64,000 nucleotides of DNA from NCBI GenBank assembly GCA_014656015.1, contig BNBP01000020.1, positions 36,207 to 100,206 on the forward strand, in the 5' to 3' direction. Position numbers and translations under genes: made by a program. The notes under the pieces were generated by a model. That model did no database searches. It was not told the origin of the DNA and saw only the letters and a program-made list of their open reading frames with translations. Shown here in pieces: positions 1 to 7,919 of the stretch. Source of the stretch: Streptomyces griseoaurantiacus. GTDB lineage: Bacteria; Actinomycetota; Actinomycetes; Streptomycetales; Streptomycetaceae. The stretch's first letter is position 1. Each line of letters begins with the position of its first letter.

Positions 1-285
1 GCGGCCGTACTACGGCTGGTCACCTCCGCCGACCTCGGTCTGCTCCTCCTCGCCGCGGTCGAACGCGCACCGGTCGACGAGGAGGTCGCGACCGAGGTGC
101 GGACGGCCTTGGCCGCCGTCGACCGGGCGATCGCCGACGCGCTCGGGGTCCCCGCCGACATGGCCGCCGCCCTCACCTCCGCCGCGCTCGGGATCCTCCT
201 GCGCGGCAATCCCGACGACGTCGGCGCCGCACTGGCCCGACGCCTCGATTCCCTCACCGGAGAACGGAACCCGACATGGCAGTGA
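1..285 (+). CDS. 3'-end of an unrecognised gene (5' truncated by window edge)
   Basis: The reading frame is open from the first base to TGA at 283-285, giving 94 residues of an incomplete protein. The first ATG-like start inside the window (GTG at 97) only marks an internal codon, because the coding signal continues upstream of it. The fragment is Ala/Leu/Val-rich and looks helical (DRAIADALGVPADMAAALTS), as in the C-terminal ligand domain of a TetR-type regulator, but that is a guess. Its stop overlaps the start of the next gene (ATG at 276), which suggests the two are co-transcribed. Confidence 0.5.
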   Translation, partial: AAVLRLVTSADLGLLLLAAVERAPVDEEVATEVRTALAAVDRAIADALGVPADMAAALTSAALGILLRGNPDDVGAALARRLDSLTGERNPTWQ

Positions 286-626
286 TACGTATCGACGGAG
301 ACGACCTCGTGGTCATGATGGAGGGACTCGACAAGCTCTGGGCCTTCAAGGGGAGTCTGACCATCCCGCTGGCCAACGTGCGCGGCGTGACGGCCGACCC
401 CGGTATGGCCGCCGAGCCCAAGGGAATGCGCGCGCCGGGCTCCCACGTGCCCGGGGTGATCATCGCGGGCACGTTCCACCAGCACGGGGAGAAGGTCTTC
501 TGGGACGTCAGGGACCCCGCGAAGGCCGTCGTGGTCGAACTCGCCGACGAGAGATACACGCGCCTGGTCCTCCAGGTCGAGGACCCCCGCGCGACCGTCG
601 CGCTGGTCGAGAGTGCCCTTTCGTGA
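276..626 (+). CDS. Small conserved hypothetical protein
   Basis: This 116-residue soluble protein starts at ATG 276 inside the end of the preceding gene and overlaps the start of the following hydrolase by four bases, so the three form a tightly packed operon. No signal peptide or membrane segment is visible. The pattern of alternating beta strands (MAVIRIDGDDLVV, GVIIAGTF, AVVVELADERYTRLVLQVEDP) followed by a C-terminal helix resembles the small PH-like proteins common in actinobacteria. The assignment rests on strand pattern only, and no function can be given. Confidence 0.7.
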   Translation: MAVIRIDGDDLVVMMEGLDKLWAFKGSLTIPLANVRGVTADPGMAAEPKGMRAPGSHVPGVIIAGTFHQHGEKVFWDVRDPAKAVVVELADERYTRLVLQVEDPRATVALVESALS

Positions 627-1666
627 GAGGCGGGCGGATGCTCTCCGGACTGGCGGCGGCTCTGACGGTGCTGGCCGTCGTCACCGCCGCCCCGGCCGAG
701 GCGAGGCCCGGCCGCGTGCAGGCCGCCGACCGCGAGATCGTCTTCACGGCCGACGGCACGACCGCTTTCGGGACCCTGCACGTTCCCGAGCACCGGGCCG
801 GACAACGGATGCGAGCGGCACTGCTGTTGCCCGGCAGCGGACCCACCGACCGCGACGGCAACCAGCCCCCCGGAAGCACGCCGGACACCTTGGCGCAGGT
901 GGCCGGGGCGCTGGGCGGCGACGGCATCGCCACGCTGCGGTTCGACAAGTACGGCACCGGCCGCACCGGGCTGGGCGCCTACCGGGAACACCCTGAGGAA
1001 CTCGACCACCCGGCGTTCGTCCGCCAGGCACGAGCCGCCTACGCGGTGCTGCGTGATCAGCCGGAGACCGACCCCCACGCGCTACTCGTCGTGGGACACA
1101 GCGAGGGGGCGATGACGGGACTGCTGCTGAGCGGCTCCGTTCTTCCGCGCCCGGCCGGTCTGGCGCTTCTCCAGCCACAGGCGATCCGCATGCTGGATCT
1201 TGTCGCGCTCCAGCTCGAGAACCAGATCGCCGAAGCGACGGCCCAGGGCGTACTGACGCCGGACGAGCAGCGGACCATCGTCACGGCCGTCCACGGTGCC
1301 GTCACGTCCCTGCGGGCACACCGCCCCGTCGACACCGCGGACCTGCCGCCCGCGGTCGCCCGGCTCTTCGAGGCGTTCCAGGGACCCGACGCCCGCTTCG
1401 TGGAGAGCGACGACGCCGTGTACCCGCCGGACGCCGCCGCCGCGCTCCGGCCGGGGATCACAGTACTGCTGACGTGCGGCACGGACGATGCGCAGGTGCC
1501 CTGTGCCACGACGGACGCCCTGACGAGGGCCCTGCACCGTGCGCGTGCCAGTGGACCGGGCCGGGTGATGCTGCCCGGCGTGGACCACCTCCTGCACGAC
1601 CGTGGCCACCCGGACAGGCTCGCGCCATCGGTACGGGACGCCCTACGCCGGTTCACCCGGCGCTGA
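623..1666 (+). CDS. Secreted alpha/beta hydrolase
   Basis: A 347-residue protein with an N-terminal export signal (hydrophobic stretch LAAALTVLAVVTAAPAEA, with a probable signal-peptidase cut after AEA). The mature part has the alpha/beta hydrolase layout: an oxyanion region with LLLPGSGPTDRDGN, a nucleophile elbow GHSEG with Ser near residue 160, a late Asp in CGTDDAQVP and the catalytic His in GVDHLLHD. The GPTDRDGN signature is typical of exported bacterial serine hydrolases of unknown substrate. The gene starts at GTG 623, overlapping the previous stop. The substrate cannot be predicted. Confidence 0.85.
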   Translation: MRGGRMLSGLAAALTVLAVVTAAPAEARPGRVQAADREIVFTADGTTAFGTLHVPEHRAGQRMRAALLLPGSGPTDRDGNQPPGSTPDTLAQVAGALGGDGIATLRFDKYGTGRTGLGAYREHPEELDHPAFVRQARAAYAVLRDQPETDPHALLVVGHSEGAMTGLLLSGSVLPRPAGLALLQPQAIRMLDLVALQLENQIAEATAQGVLTPDEQRTIVTAVHGAVTSLRAHRPVDTADLPPAVARLFEAFQGPDARFVESDDAVYPPDAAAALRPGITVLLTCGTDDAQVPCATTDALTRALHRARASGPGRVMLPGVDHLLHDRGHPDRLAPSVRDALRRFTRR

Positions 1667-1755
1667 CGCCGACCGAGGAAACGACCGTCGCACGGGTGAC
1701 GCGGCTTCGTCCCGCCTCGGCCGTGCCGTGTCGGGTGAGCCGTTCCGGCGATCCC

Positions 1756-3600
1756 TCAGGGGGAGTCGGCGAGGAGTGGCTGTTGGGCCGGCTCGTGCAC
1801 GGCGGGCCGTATGCCCGCGGTCGGCTTCGCGCGCCTGCCCCGGGGGAGGCGGACCCCGCCCGCCGCCGTGACGGCCAGGGCGCCGAGGAGGGCAAGGGCG
1901 GTCGCGGGCGCCAGGACGGCCCAGGGGGCGCGTTCGACATAGGGCTGGTTCTCGGCGAGAAGACGGCCCCACTCGGGGGACGGGGGCTGCGCGCCGAGGC
2001 CCAGGAAGCCGAGCGCGGCCAGGCTGAGCGCGACGCCCGGGAGCCTGAGCAGGGCGTGGCGGACGACGGGCGGCAGGACCGCGGGGAGCAGTTCGTGCCG
2101 GAGCAGATACCAGGGGCCGGCGCCGAGGGCGCGGGTCGCCGTCAGATGCAGGGTGGCGCGCTCCTGCCGGAGCAGGGCGGAGGTGTGCGCGGCCAGGGGA
2201 GCCCAGGCCACGGCGGCGGCCGCGAGCGCAGGAGTGGAGGGACCGCTGCCCGCGACGCCGGTGACCAGGAGCGCCACCAGCACGGGTGGTACGGCATTGA
2301 CGGTGTCGACCAGGGGCCCCGACAGACGGGGCAGCAGGCCCAGCAGGACGCCGGTCAGCAGGGCGGCCGCGCTCACCGCGAGGGCGGTGCCGAGCGTGGT
2401 GAGCGCGCCGTGCGCGACCCGGGCGAGTACGTCCCGGCCGAGGGCGTCGGTGCCGAAGGGATGTGAGGCGGAGGGGGCTTGGAGGCGGGCCGCGGTGTCG
2501 AGGGTGAGCGGGGCGCGGGACAGACCGAGGGTGATGACGGCGGTGAGCAGCAGCCCGTACAGCAGGGGTACGGCACGGGGTGCGGGCGGGGCGGGGCGGT
2601 GCAGGGAGTGCAGGGCGCCGTCGCGCAACGCGGGCCCGATGAGCCACCGCATGCCGCACCGGGTGAGCCCGGCGGTCAGTGCCGCGAGTGCCAGGAGGAC
2701 GAGGGTGCCGGTCTGCAGGACGGGGATGTCCTGGGCGAGGGCGGCGCGCAGGTTGAGCCGGCCGAGACCGGGGATGTCGAAGATCTGCTCCACGGCGACG
2801 GAGCCGCCGGTCAGGCCCACCACGAAGAGGCCGAGGTTGGGCAGGAGCCCGGGCACGCAACGACGCAGCGCCTGCCGGGCGATCGAGGCGGGCGGAGTTC
2901 CGCGGGCGGCGGCGGCCGGCGCCCACGGCTCGGCGAAGGCGGCCGGCAACAGATCGTCCAGCATCCGTCCGAGGACGGCTCCGGCGGGCAGGCCGAGGGC
3001 GAGGGCGGGCAGCACCATCCACTGCGGGCCGTACCAGCCGAGCGCGGGCAGCCAGCCCAGTTGAACGCCCACGACCGAGGCCAGCACGGTGGCGACGAGG
3101 AACTCGGGCAGGGACGCGAGCACCGCCGAGCCGCTGCCGCCGGGGCGGCGACCGCCGAGACGCCGGCGGGAGCCCAGCCCGAGCGTGCGCGCACACACGG
3201 CCCCGGCGGTCGGTACGGCGACGAGGACGGCCCCGGCCATCAGGAGCAGGGAGGCGCCCAAAGACTGGATCACGGCGGGCAGGACCTCCGTGTCCGACAC
3301 CCAGGACCGGCCCGCGTCGCCGTGGAGAAGACCGTCGAGCCACCGTACGAGCAGGGTCCACGGGCCCTCGTCGAGACCGAGTCGGTCCCGGATCGCGTGC
3401 AGCGTCCCGGGCGTCGGGGCGCGCTCGGCGGAGCGGGCCCTGAGTACGGTCAGCGCCGGGTCGGTGTGCGAGAGCCACGGCAGCAGACCGATCGCGCAGA
3501 CGAGACCGGCCGTGAGCACCGCCCGCCAGAGCAGGGCGAGGACTGCACCCGGCGCGAGGGAGCGCGGGGCGGCAGGGAGCCCGGCCCGGGGCGCGGTCAG
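1756..3600 (-). CDS. Fused peptide/nickel-type ABC transporter permease (DppB-DppC in one chain)
   Basis: The protein contains two consecutive binding-protein-dependent permease modules that are normally separate genes. The N-terminal half is DppB/NikB-like (DRLGLDEGPWTLLVRWLDGL, EQIFDIPGLGRLNLRAALAQD). The C-terminal half is DppC/NikC-like, starting near RPAPPAPRAVPLLYG, with HPFGTDALGRDVLARV and the EAA-type LSLAALGFLGLGAQPPSPEWG. It directly follows the binding-protein gene. No ATG/GTG start is obvious: the frame runs on upstream, a CTG overlaps the preceding TGA at 3600, and the first in-frame GTG is at 3519. I chose 3600, so the start is uncertain. No ATP-binding subunit gene is adjacent; it must be supplied elsewhere. 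Confidence 0.8.
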   Translation of the reverse strand: MTAPRAGLPAAPRSLAPGAVLALLWRAVLTAGLVCAIGLLPWLSHTDPALTVLRARSAERAPTPGTLHAIRDRLGLDEGPWTLLVRWLDGLLHGDAGRSWVSDTEVLPAVIQSLGASLLLMAGAVLVAVPTAGAVCARTLGLGSRRRLGGRRPGGSGSAVLASLPEFLVATVLASVVGVQLGWLPALGWYGPQWMVLPALALGLPAGAVLGRMLDDLLPAAFAEPWAPAAAARGTPPASIARQALRRCVPGLLPNLGLFVVGLTGGSVAVEQIFDIPGLGRLNLRAALAQDIPVLQTGTLVLLALAALTAGLTRCGMRWLIGPALRDGALHSLHRPAPPAPRAVPLLYGLLLTAVITLGLSRAPLTLDTAARLQAPSASHPFGTDALGRDVLARVAHGALTTLGTALAVSAAALLTGVLLGLLPRLSGPLVDTVNAVPPVLVALLVTGVAGSGPSTPALAAAAVAWAPLAAHTSALLRQERATLHLTATRALGAGPWYLLRHELLPAVLPPVVRHALLRLPGVALSLAALGFLGLGAQPPSPEWGRLLAENQPYVERAPWAVLAPATALALLGALAVTAAGGVRLPRGRRAKPTAGIRPAVHEPAQQPLLADSP

Positions 3601-5096
3601 CGCCGGGTCCCGGTGCCGACGAACTCCCGCTCGTAGGGGTCGAGTACGGCGCCCTTGACGGATGTGTCGATCCCCGTGGCGACCTTGAGGTGCACCAGGG
3701 GTATCACCGCGTCCGTGCCGAGGATCGCGGCCTCCGCCTTCATCGCCGCGTCCTGCCGCTTGCCCGGATCGGCCGCGGCCCCGGCGGCGGCCACGGTTGT
3801 GTCCACGTTCTTGTCGCACAGGAAGGACAGGTTGTAGGAGCCGTCACAGGTGTGGTCGCCGGCCAGGACGGTGACCGGGTCGCCGGTGTCCAGCATCATG
3901 TTGCGCGAGGCCACGGCCGCGTCGAACTTCCCGGCCAGCAGGTCGCTTTCGAGTCGCGCGTAGGTACGCACCTCCAGCTTCACGGTGAACCCGGCTTCTT
4001 CCAGCTGCTGTTGGAGCACCTGGGCGGTCTCGGGCAGTTCGGGCCGGTCGTCGTAGGTGGCGATGGTGATCCTCCTGCCCTTCGGGTCGGTGGCCCTCGA
4101 CCGGCCGGTGGGCTCGGTCCGCTTGCCGGAGGCCCAGGTCAGGGCCGGGCCGTAGAGGCCCCGTGCGGGCTCGGCGTATGCCTCGAAGACGCCCTCGGCG
4201 AGGGCGGAGGTGTCGATCGCCTCCCGGGCGGCGGCGCGCAGGCCCGCCTCACTGAAGACCCCCGCTCGGGTGTTGAGGTACAGGCTGGTGTTCCGGGCGG
4301 TGTTGTTCTGGTGGACGGTGGCCTTCTCGAGGCGGGAGACCTGGGAGACGGGGAGGGCCTCGGCGATGTCCACCTCGCCGGTGCGCAGCGCGTTGGCGCG
4401 GGCGGTGCCGTCGGAGACGAACCGGGCGTCGATGCCGGACGCCTGGGCCCGTCCGCCCCAGTAGCCGTCGAAGCGGTCGAGGGAGGCGGCCGTGTCGCCG
4501 GTGATCCTGGTGAGCCGGAAGGGGCCGGTGGCGGTGCCCACCGGGTTCACCGTGCCGCTCCTGCCGTACGCCTTGGGGGAGAACACGGTCAGGCCGGGGC
4601 TGGTCAGCCGCTGGGGCAGGACGGGGTCGGCGGTGGCGGTGGTGACCTTGATCCGGTCGTCGCCGACGGCTCGGGCGGTCAGCTCGACGCCGGAGAGGGC
4701 GGCGGGCGCGGGCTCGGCCGACGCGGCGTGGGTGAGGGCGGCGGCGACCGCCTCGGCGGTGACGTCGGTGCCGTCCTGGAAGGTCGCGTCCCGCAGCGTG
4801 AACACCCAGCTCCTTCCGCCCCGTTCACCGCGCCAGGACTCGGCGAGCGCGGGCGCCGCGGTGCCGTTGGCGTCGAGCCGGGTCAGCCCCTCGGCGACCC
4901 CGAGTCGGGTCAGGACGAGGGCGTCCTGGCCGTAGGGGGAGTAGTGCTCCGCGGGTGGGAAGGCGAGCGCGACGCGCAGACGTCCTCCGGAGGCGGGGGA
5001 GTGGGAGGACGAGTCGTCCTGGGGGGAGGAGAAACAGCCGGCGAGCAGGGGCGCGAGCAGCAGGGCGGCCGGCAGGCGTGGGCGGGGGGATCTCAT
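3597..5096 (-). CDS. ABC transporter substrate-binding lipoprotein (peptide/nickel family)
   Basis: A 499-residue exported lipoprotein. The N-terminus MRSPRPRLPAALLLAPLLAGC ends in a lipobox (LLAGC), so Cys near residue 21 is lipidated and the protein sits on the outer face of the membrane. The rest matches the SBP_bac_5 family: ALVLTRLGVAEGLTRLDANG, LAESWRGE, WVFTLRDATFQDGTDVTAEAV and the FRLTRI block. This family binds oligopeptides, nickel or metallophores. The next gene is the fused permease. The upstream spacer carries a Zur-like palindrome at 5147-5163, which favours a metal or metallophore substrate over peptides; that is inference. Confidence 0.88.
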   Translation of the reverse strand: MRSPRPRLPAALLLAPLLAGCFSSPQDDSSSHSPASGGRLRVALAFPPAEHYSPYGQDALVLTRLGVAEGLTRLDANGTAAPALAESWRGERGGRSWVFTLRDATFQDGTDVTAEAVAAALTHAASAEPAPAALSGVELTARAVGDDRIKVTTATADPVLPQRLTSPGLTVFSPKAYGRSGTVNPVGTATGPFRLTRITGDTAASLDRFDGYWGGRAQASGIDARFVSDGTARANALRTGEVDIAEALPVSQVSRLEKATVHQNNTARNTSLYLNTRAGVFSEAGLRAAAREAIDTSALAEGVFEAYAEPARGLYGPALTWASGKRTEPTGRSRATDPKGRRITIATYDDRPELPETAQVLQQQLEEAGFTVKLEVRTYARLESDLLAGKFDAAVASRNMMLDTGDPVTVLAGDHTCDGSYNLSFLCDKNVDTTVAAAGAAADPGKRQDAAMKAEAAILGTDAVIPLVHLKVATGIDTSVKGAVLDPYEREFVGTGTRR

Positions 5097-5146
5097 GGTC
5101 CTGGTTCCGTCTTTCGCGGTCTTCCAACGGTGTCGACCACCATCAT

Positions 5147-5163
5147 ATGAACATGATTTTCAT
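5147..5163. promoter_or_regulatory. Zur-like operator upstream of the binding-protein gene
   Basis: ATGAACAT-G-ATTTTCAT is a 17-bp inverted repeat with one mismatch between its 8-bp arms. On the minus strand it reads ATGAAAATCATGTTCAT. It closely resembles actinobacterial Zur boxes (consensus around TGAAAATNATTTTCA). It lies about 50 bp upstream of the lipoprotein start and just past the acetyltransferase stop, where an operator would be expected. Confidence 0.5.
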
Positions 5164-5706
5164 TTAGTGAAGGGGGATCTCGAAGTGCACGACGCCGCTG
5201 CCGCCGCCGGGCACCTCCGTCCGCTCGTCGCACACGACCCTGCCGAGGGTCTGCCACAGTCCCAGCGCGCCGGGAGAGTGCGGGTACGTGTGCAGATACG
5301 CGGCCCGGTAGCCGCCCTCCGTGCGCGCGAAGTCCAGCAGTCCGTCCACCAGGCGCCGGGCCAGTCCGCGGCGGCGATGCTCCGGGCGCACGTACACCCG
5401 TCGCAGTTGGGCGGTCGCGCCCGACGGGTAGCGCTCGGACAGCCACGGCGGGTTCGGTGGATGGGCCGGACCGCGCGCGTCCAGCGCGGCCGTCGCGGCC
5501 ACCGTCCCGTCCGACACGTCCACGGCGACCAGCAGCGTGTGCCGGGGCGGGGCGAGATAGAAGGACTCCGGGTCGACGATGTCGGCGTGCCAGTCCGGCA
5601 CGTAACCGGTGCCGAAGTCGCGGTAGACGGCGTCGAGCATCACCGCCCGCGCCCCGCCCAGGTCCGCGGGCACGGCTGTACTTATGCGATATTCATGCAC
5701 TTGCAC
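5164..5706 (-). CDS. GNAT family N-acetyltransferase
   Basis: A 180-residue single-domain acetyltransferase. The acetyl-CoA loop is RRVYVRPEHRRRGLARRLVDGLL, shortened here to its core PEHRRRGLARR, near residues 108-118. It is followed by the usual alpha/beta end (AYLHTYPHSPGALGLWQTLG). The substrate is unknown. The start is a GTG at 5706 or 5700; neither has a clear ribosome-binding site, and a 17-bp dyad (5701-5717) covers the start region. It lies between the TIGR03943 gene and the binding-protein gene on the same strand, so it may belong to the same metal-responsive locus. Confidence 0.83.
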   Translation of the reverse strand: MQVHEYRISTAVPADLGGARAVMLDAVYRDFGTGYVPDWHADIVDPESFYLAPPRHTLLVAVDVSDGTVAATAALDARGPAHPPNPPWLSERYPSGATAQLRRVYVRPEHRRRGLARRLVDGLLDFARTEGGYRAAYLHTYPHSPGALGLWQTLGRVVCDERTEVPGGGSGVVHFEIPLH

Positions 5707-5717
5707 ATCATATGCAA
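5701..5717. promoter_or_regulatory. Nur-like palindrome over the acetyltransferase start
   Basis: TTGCAC-ATCAT-ATGCAA fits the pattern TTGCAA-N5-TTGCAA reported for the Streptomyces nickel-uptake regulator Nur, with one change in each half-site. It covers the GTG start of the acetyltransferase gene, so a bound repressor would block transcription or initiation there. Function is inferred from pattern and context only. Confidence 0.42.
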
Positions 5718-5823
5718 GAGCGTCCGAGGGTCTCGCTCGCCCCCGGTGCCGGCCACCTCTGCGGCGCCCGGCACGCCGTCCTGACGCGCCGACACGGACG
5801 AGCGGCCCCGGCCGGCTGGTCGC

Positions 5824-6654
5824 TCAGTTGTTCCAGGTTTCGTCGTAGGGGTCGCGGGGCGTCGGCACCGGCCTGGCCGCGGTGACTCTGAGGAAGGGGA
5901 TCGGGCCGTCGTTCACCGGGTCCCGGGTCCGTCGGGCGGTGTACCTCCCCGTCACCTCCAGCCACGCGTTCGGCTGCAGTACGGGCGGGATGTTCCCGGT
6001 GAGGCCGATCTTCACCGGCTGGGCGTCCGCGGCACAGCAGTTGAGCGCCATGCGGACGAGGTAGGGGGTTCCCGAGGGGGTCACGGCGACGAAACCGGTG
6101 AGGCGCACGCTGCGGCCCTCGAGGGATCGGCCGTGGCCGTAGAACGCCCGGCCCGCGTAGTCGACCAGGCCGATCGGCACGGGGTCTCCGGCCGGAAGTT
6201 CCGCGTAGCCGTACGGCTGCTGCAGGGCCGTGCCGGTGTGCGTCGCACTGTAGGAACCCAGGGCGGGCGGGGCGACGAGGACGAGGGCGAAGAGGGGGAG
6301 GACGAGGAGCCAGGAAACGCGGGACTCGCGGTGGGCGTGCCCCCGGGTTCCGTCACCGTCACCGGTTCCGTCACCGTCACCGTCACCGGTTCCGTCACCG
6401 TCACCGGTTCCGTCACCGTCACCGGTGCCGGTGCCGGTGCCGGTGCCGGTGCCGGTGCCCCGCTCCTCGCGACGCGCGCGCCGCCACTCGTACCAGGCCG
6501 TCGCGAGCGCGGTCACCACCAGGAGGGTCCCGGCGGCCAGCAGCAGCGGGCGCAAGCCCTCCTTGACGTAGCGCAGGTACAGGTCGCTGAGGGCCCCGTG
6601 CAGCAGGGCCACGCCGATCAGGAGCAGGACCGCCGCCTGCGTCTGCCGGTTCAC
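5824..6654 (-). CDS. TIGR03943/YcgQ-like membrane protein with a long Gly-Thr/Asp repeat linker
   Basis: A 276-residue protein with two N-terminal membrane segments (AVLLLIGVALLHGALSDLY, LRPLLLAAGTLLVVTALATA), a third at about 120-140, and a C-terminal extracytoplasmic domain ending with RLTGFVAVTPSGTPYLVRM and CCAAD. The family (TIGR03943, COG3689) usually sits next to a COG0701 permease, as here: its GTG start overlaps the permease stop by four bases. Between TM2 and TM3 is a low-complexity run of GT and GD dipeptides (about residues 65-102), followed by GHAH. The pair is often associated with zinc-regulated loci in Gram-positive bacteria; its exact role is unknown. Confidence 0.83.
   Translation of the reverse strand: MNRQTQAAVLLLIGVALLHGALSDLYLRYVKEGLRPLLLAAGTLLVVTALATAWYEWRRARREERGTGTGTGTGTGTGDGDGTGDGDGTGDGDGDGTGDGDGTRGHAHRESRVSWLLVLPLFALVLVAPPALGSYSATHTGTALQQPYGYAELPAGDPVPIGLVDYAGRAFYGHGRSLEGRSVRLTGFVAVTPSGTPYLVRMALNCCAADAQPVKIGLTGNIPPVLQPNAWLEVTGRYTARRTRDPVNDGPIPFLRVTAARPVPTPRDPYDETWNN
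6346..6459. repeat. In-frame tandem repeats coding Gly-Thr/Gly-Asp
   Basis: About 114 bp of short tandem units. On the plus strand there are blocks of GTTCC(GTCACC)n and then six or so GTGCCG/GGTGCC units. All units are 6 bp or multiples of it, so copy-number change keeps the reading frame of the TIGR03943-like gene. The product is an acidic, flexible linker whose length is likely to vary between strains. Confidence 0.85.
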
Positions 6655-7679
6655 AGCAACACCGTGCCGGTCAGCACCGAGCCCGCGACGGCGAAGGCGA
6701 AGGTGGCGGGTGCGAAGCGCAGCGCGAAACCGCGGCCGAAAGTGCCCGCCTGCATCGCGAACAGCTTCAGGTCGATCATCGGACCGACCACCAGGAACGT
6801 CAGCCTGGCCGTCAGTGAGAAGGGGGTCAGCGACGCCACCACGAACGCGTCGGCCTCCGAGCAGATCGACAGCACCACGGCCAGGACCGCCAGGGTCAGG
6901 ACCGCGAGGACCGGTTCACCGGCCGCCGTGAGCAGCCAGCTCGCCGGAGCCGCCGTCTTCAGCGTGGCCGCGGCCATCGCGCCGAGGACCAGGAAGCCGC
7001 CCGCGTGCACCGTGTCGTGCCGGACCGAGCCCCAGAACCTCTCGCCCCTGCTCGGACCGGTGTGCTCCGTCGGTGTCGGCAGCCGCAGCCAGCCGGGGCG
7101 GCCGAGGCGCTGCCACGACCAGCCCATCGCACAGGCCACCAGCAGGCTCGCCAGGAAACGGGCCAGGACCATCCGCGGATCGTGCGGGAAGGCGACGGCC
7201 GTGGCGGTCAGGACGACCGGGTTGATCGCCGGAGCGGAGAGGAGGAAGGCGAGCGCCGCCGCCGGTGTGACGCCCCGCCCCACCAGGGCGCCGGCGACCG
7301 GCACGGACGCGCACTCGCAACCGGGCAGTACCGCCCCCGCCACACCGGCGACCGGAACGGCGAGGGCGGTACGGGCGGGCAGCGCACGGGCGAAGAACGA
7401 GGGCGGTACGAACACGGCGATCGCCGCCGACAGCAGCGCGCCGAAGGCGAGGAACGGCAGTGCCTGGACCACCATCGCGACGAACACGGTCATCCAACTC
7501 TGCATCACCGGAGTGGCCAGGGCGCGGCGGATCGGTCCCTGCGCGACGACGACGACGGGCAGAAGCATGGTCAGGGCGAGGGAGGAGTTGAAGTGCCACC
7601 CTTCCTGGCCCCGTCGGCCGGGCTGTGGTCCCCGGCTCCGGGGAGCCGGCCCGGGTGGGGCGGGTTTGCTGATGGCCAC
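6651..7679 (-). CDS. COG0701-type permease (YcgR/ArsP-like)
   Basis: A 342-residue integral membrane protein of the UPF0718/COG0701 family. It has two homologous halves of four to five helices, with MTVFVAMVVQALPFLAFGAL opening the first half and DTVHAGGFLVLGAMAAAT the second. It keeps the family's LPGCECASVPVAGALVGRGV motif (Cys-Glu-Cys) near residue 130. The frame is open up to 7766, but GTG 7679 has GGAGG ten bases upstream and is preferred. It is the first gene of a two-gene unit with the TIGR03943-like protein. Family members are proposed metal or organoarsenical transporters; the substrate here is unknown. Confidence 0.83.
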   Translation of the reverse strand: MAISKPAPPGPAPRSRGPQPGRRGQEGWHFNSSLALTMLLPVVVVAQGPIRRALATPVMQSWMTVFVAMVVQALPFLAFGALLSAAIAVFVPPSFFARALPARTALAVPVAGVAGAVLPGCECASVPVAGALVGRGVTPAAALAFLLSAPAINPVVLTATAVAFPHDPRMVLARFLASLLVACAMGWSWQRLGRPGWLRLPTPTEHTGPSRGERFWGSVRHDTVHAGGFLVLGAMAAATLKTAAPASWLLTAAGEPVLAVLTLAVLAVVLSICSEADAFVVASLTPFSLTARLTFLVVGPMIDLKLFAMQAGTFGRGFALRFAPATFAFAVAGSVLTGTVLL

Positions 7680-7919
7680 GGGTGAGCTGCCTCCGGCAAG
7701 GATCGGTCGACGGTGAGTGCCTTCTCCTTCAGTACGGCTGTGATGCCTCGATGCCTCACTGCTCACGGCTCGCCGCTCACTGCTCGCCGCTCACAGTGAA
7801 GGCGAGCGACTGCGTCCGCGGCCGGGTGGCGGGCGGCCGGCGCCGACGAGGCGTGGGCCGCCCGCTCGCCGGATTCACCCACGACCGGCTCCGGGCCCGG
7901 CCGTTCCGGGAGCCCGCGC

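Noticed and set aside
254..1078. Long open frames opposite the first genes
   Set aside because: They are mirror frames of well-supported plus-strand genes, produced by high GC. They carry Arg/Gly/Pro-rich translations without domains.
7760..7810. Repeated GCTCACNGCTCGCCGCTCAC upstream of the permease gene
   Set aside because: Short local repeats in a 240-bp gap with no symmetry or link to a known operator. The Zur-like pattern was looked for here and not found.
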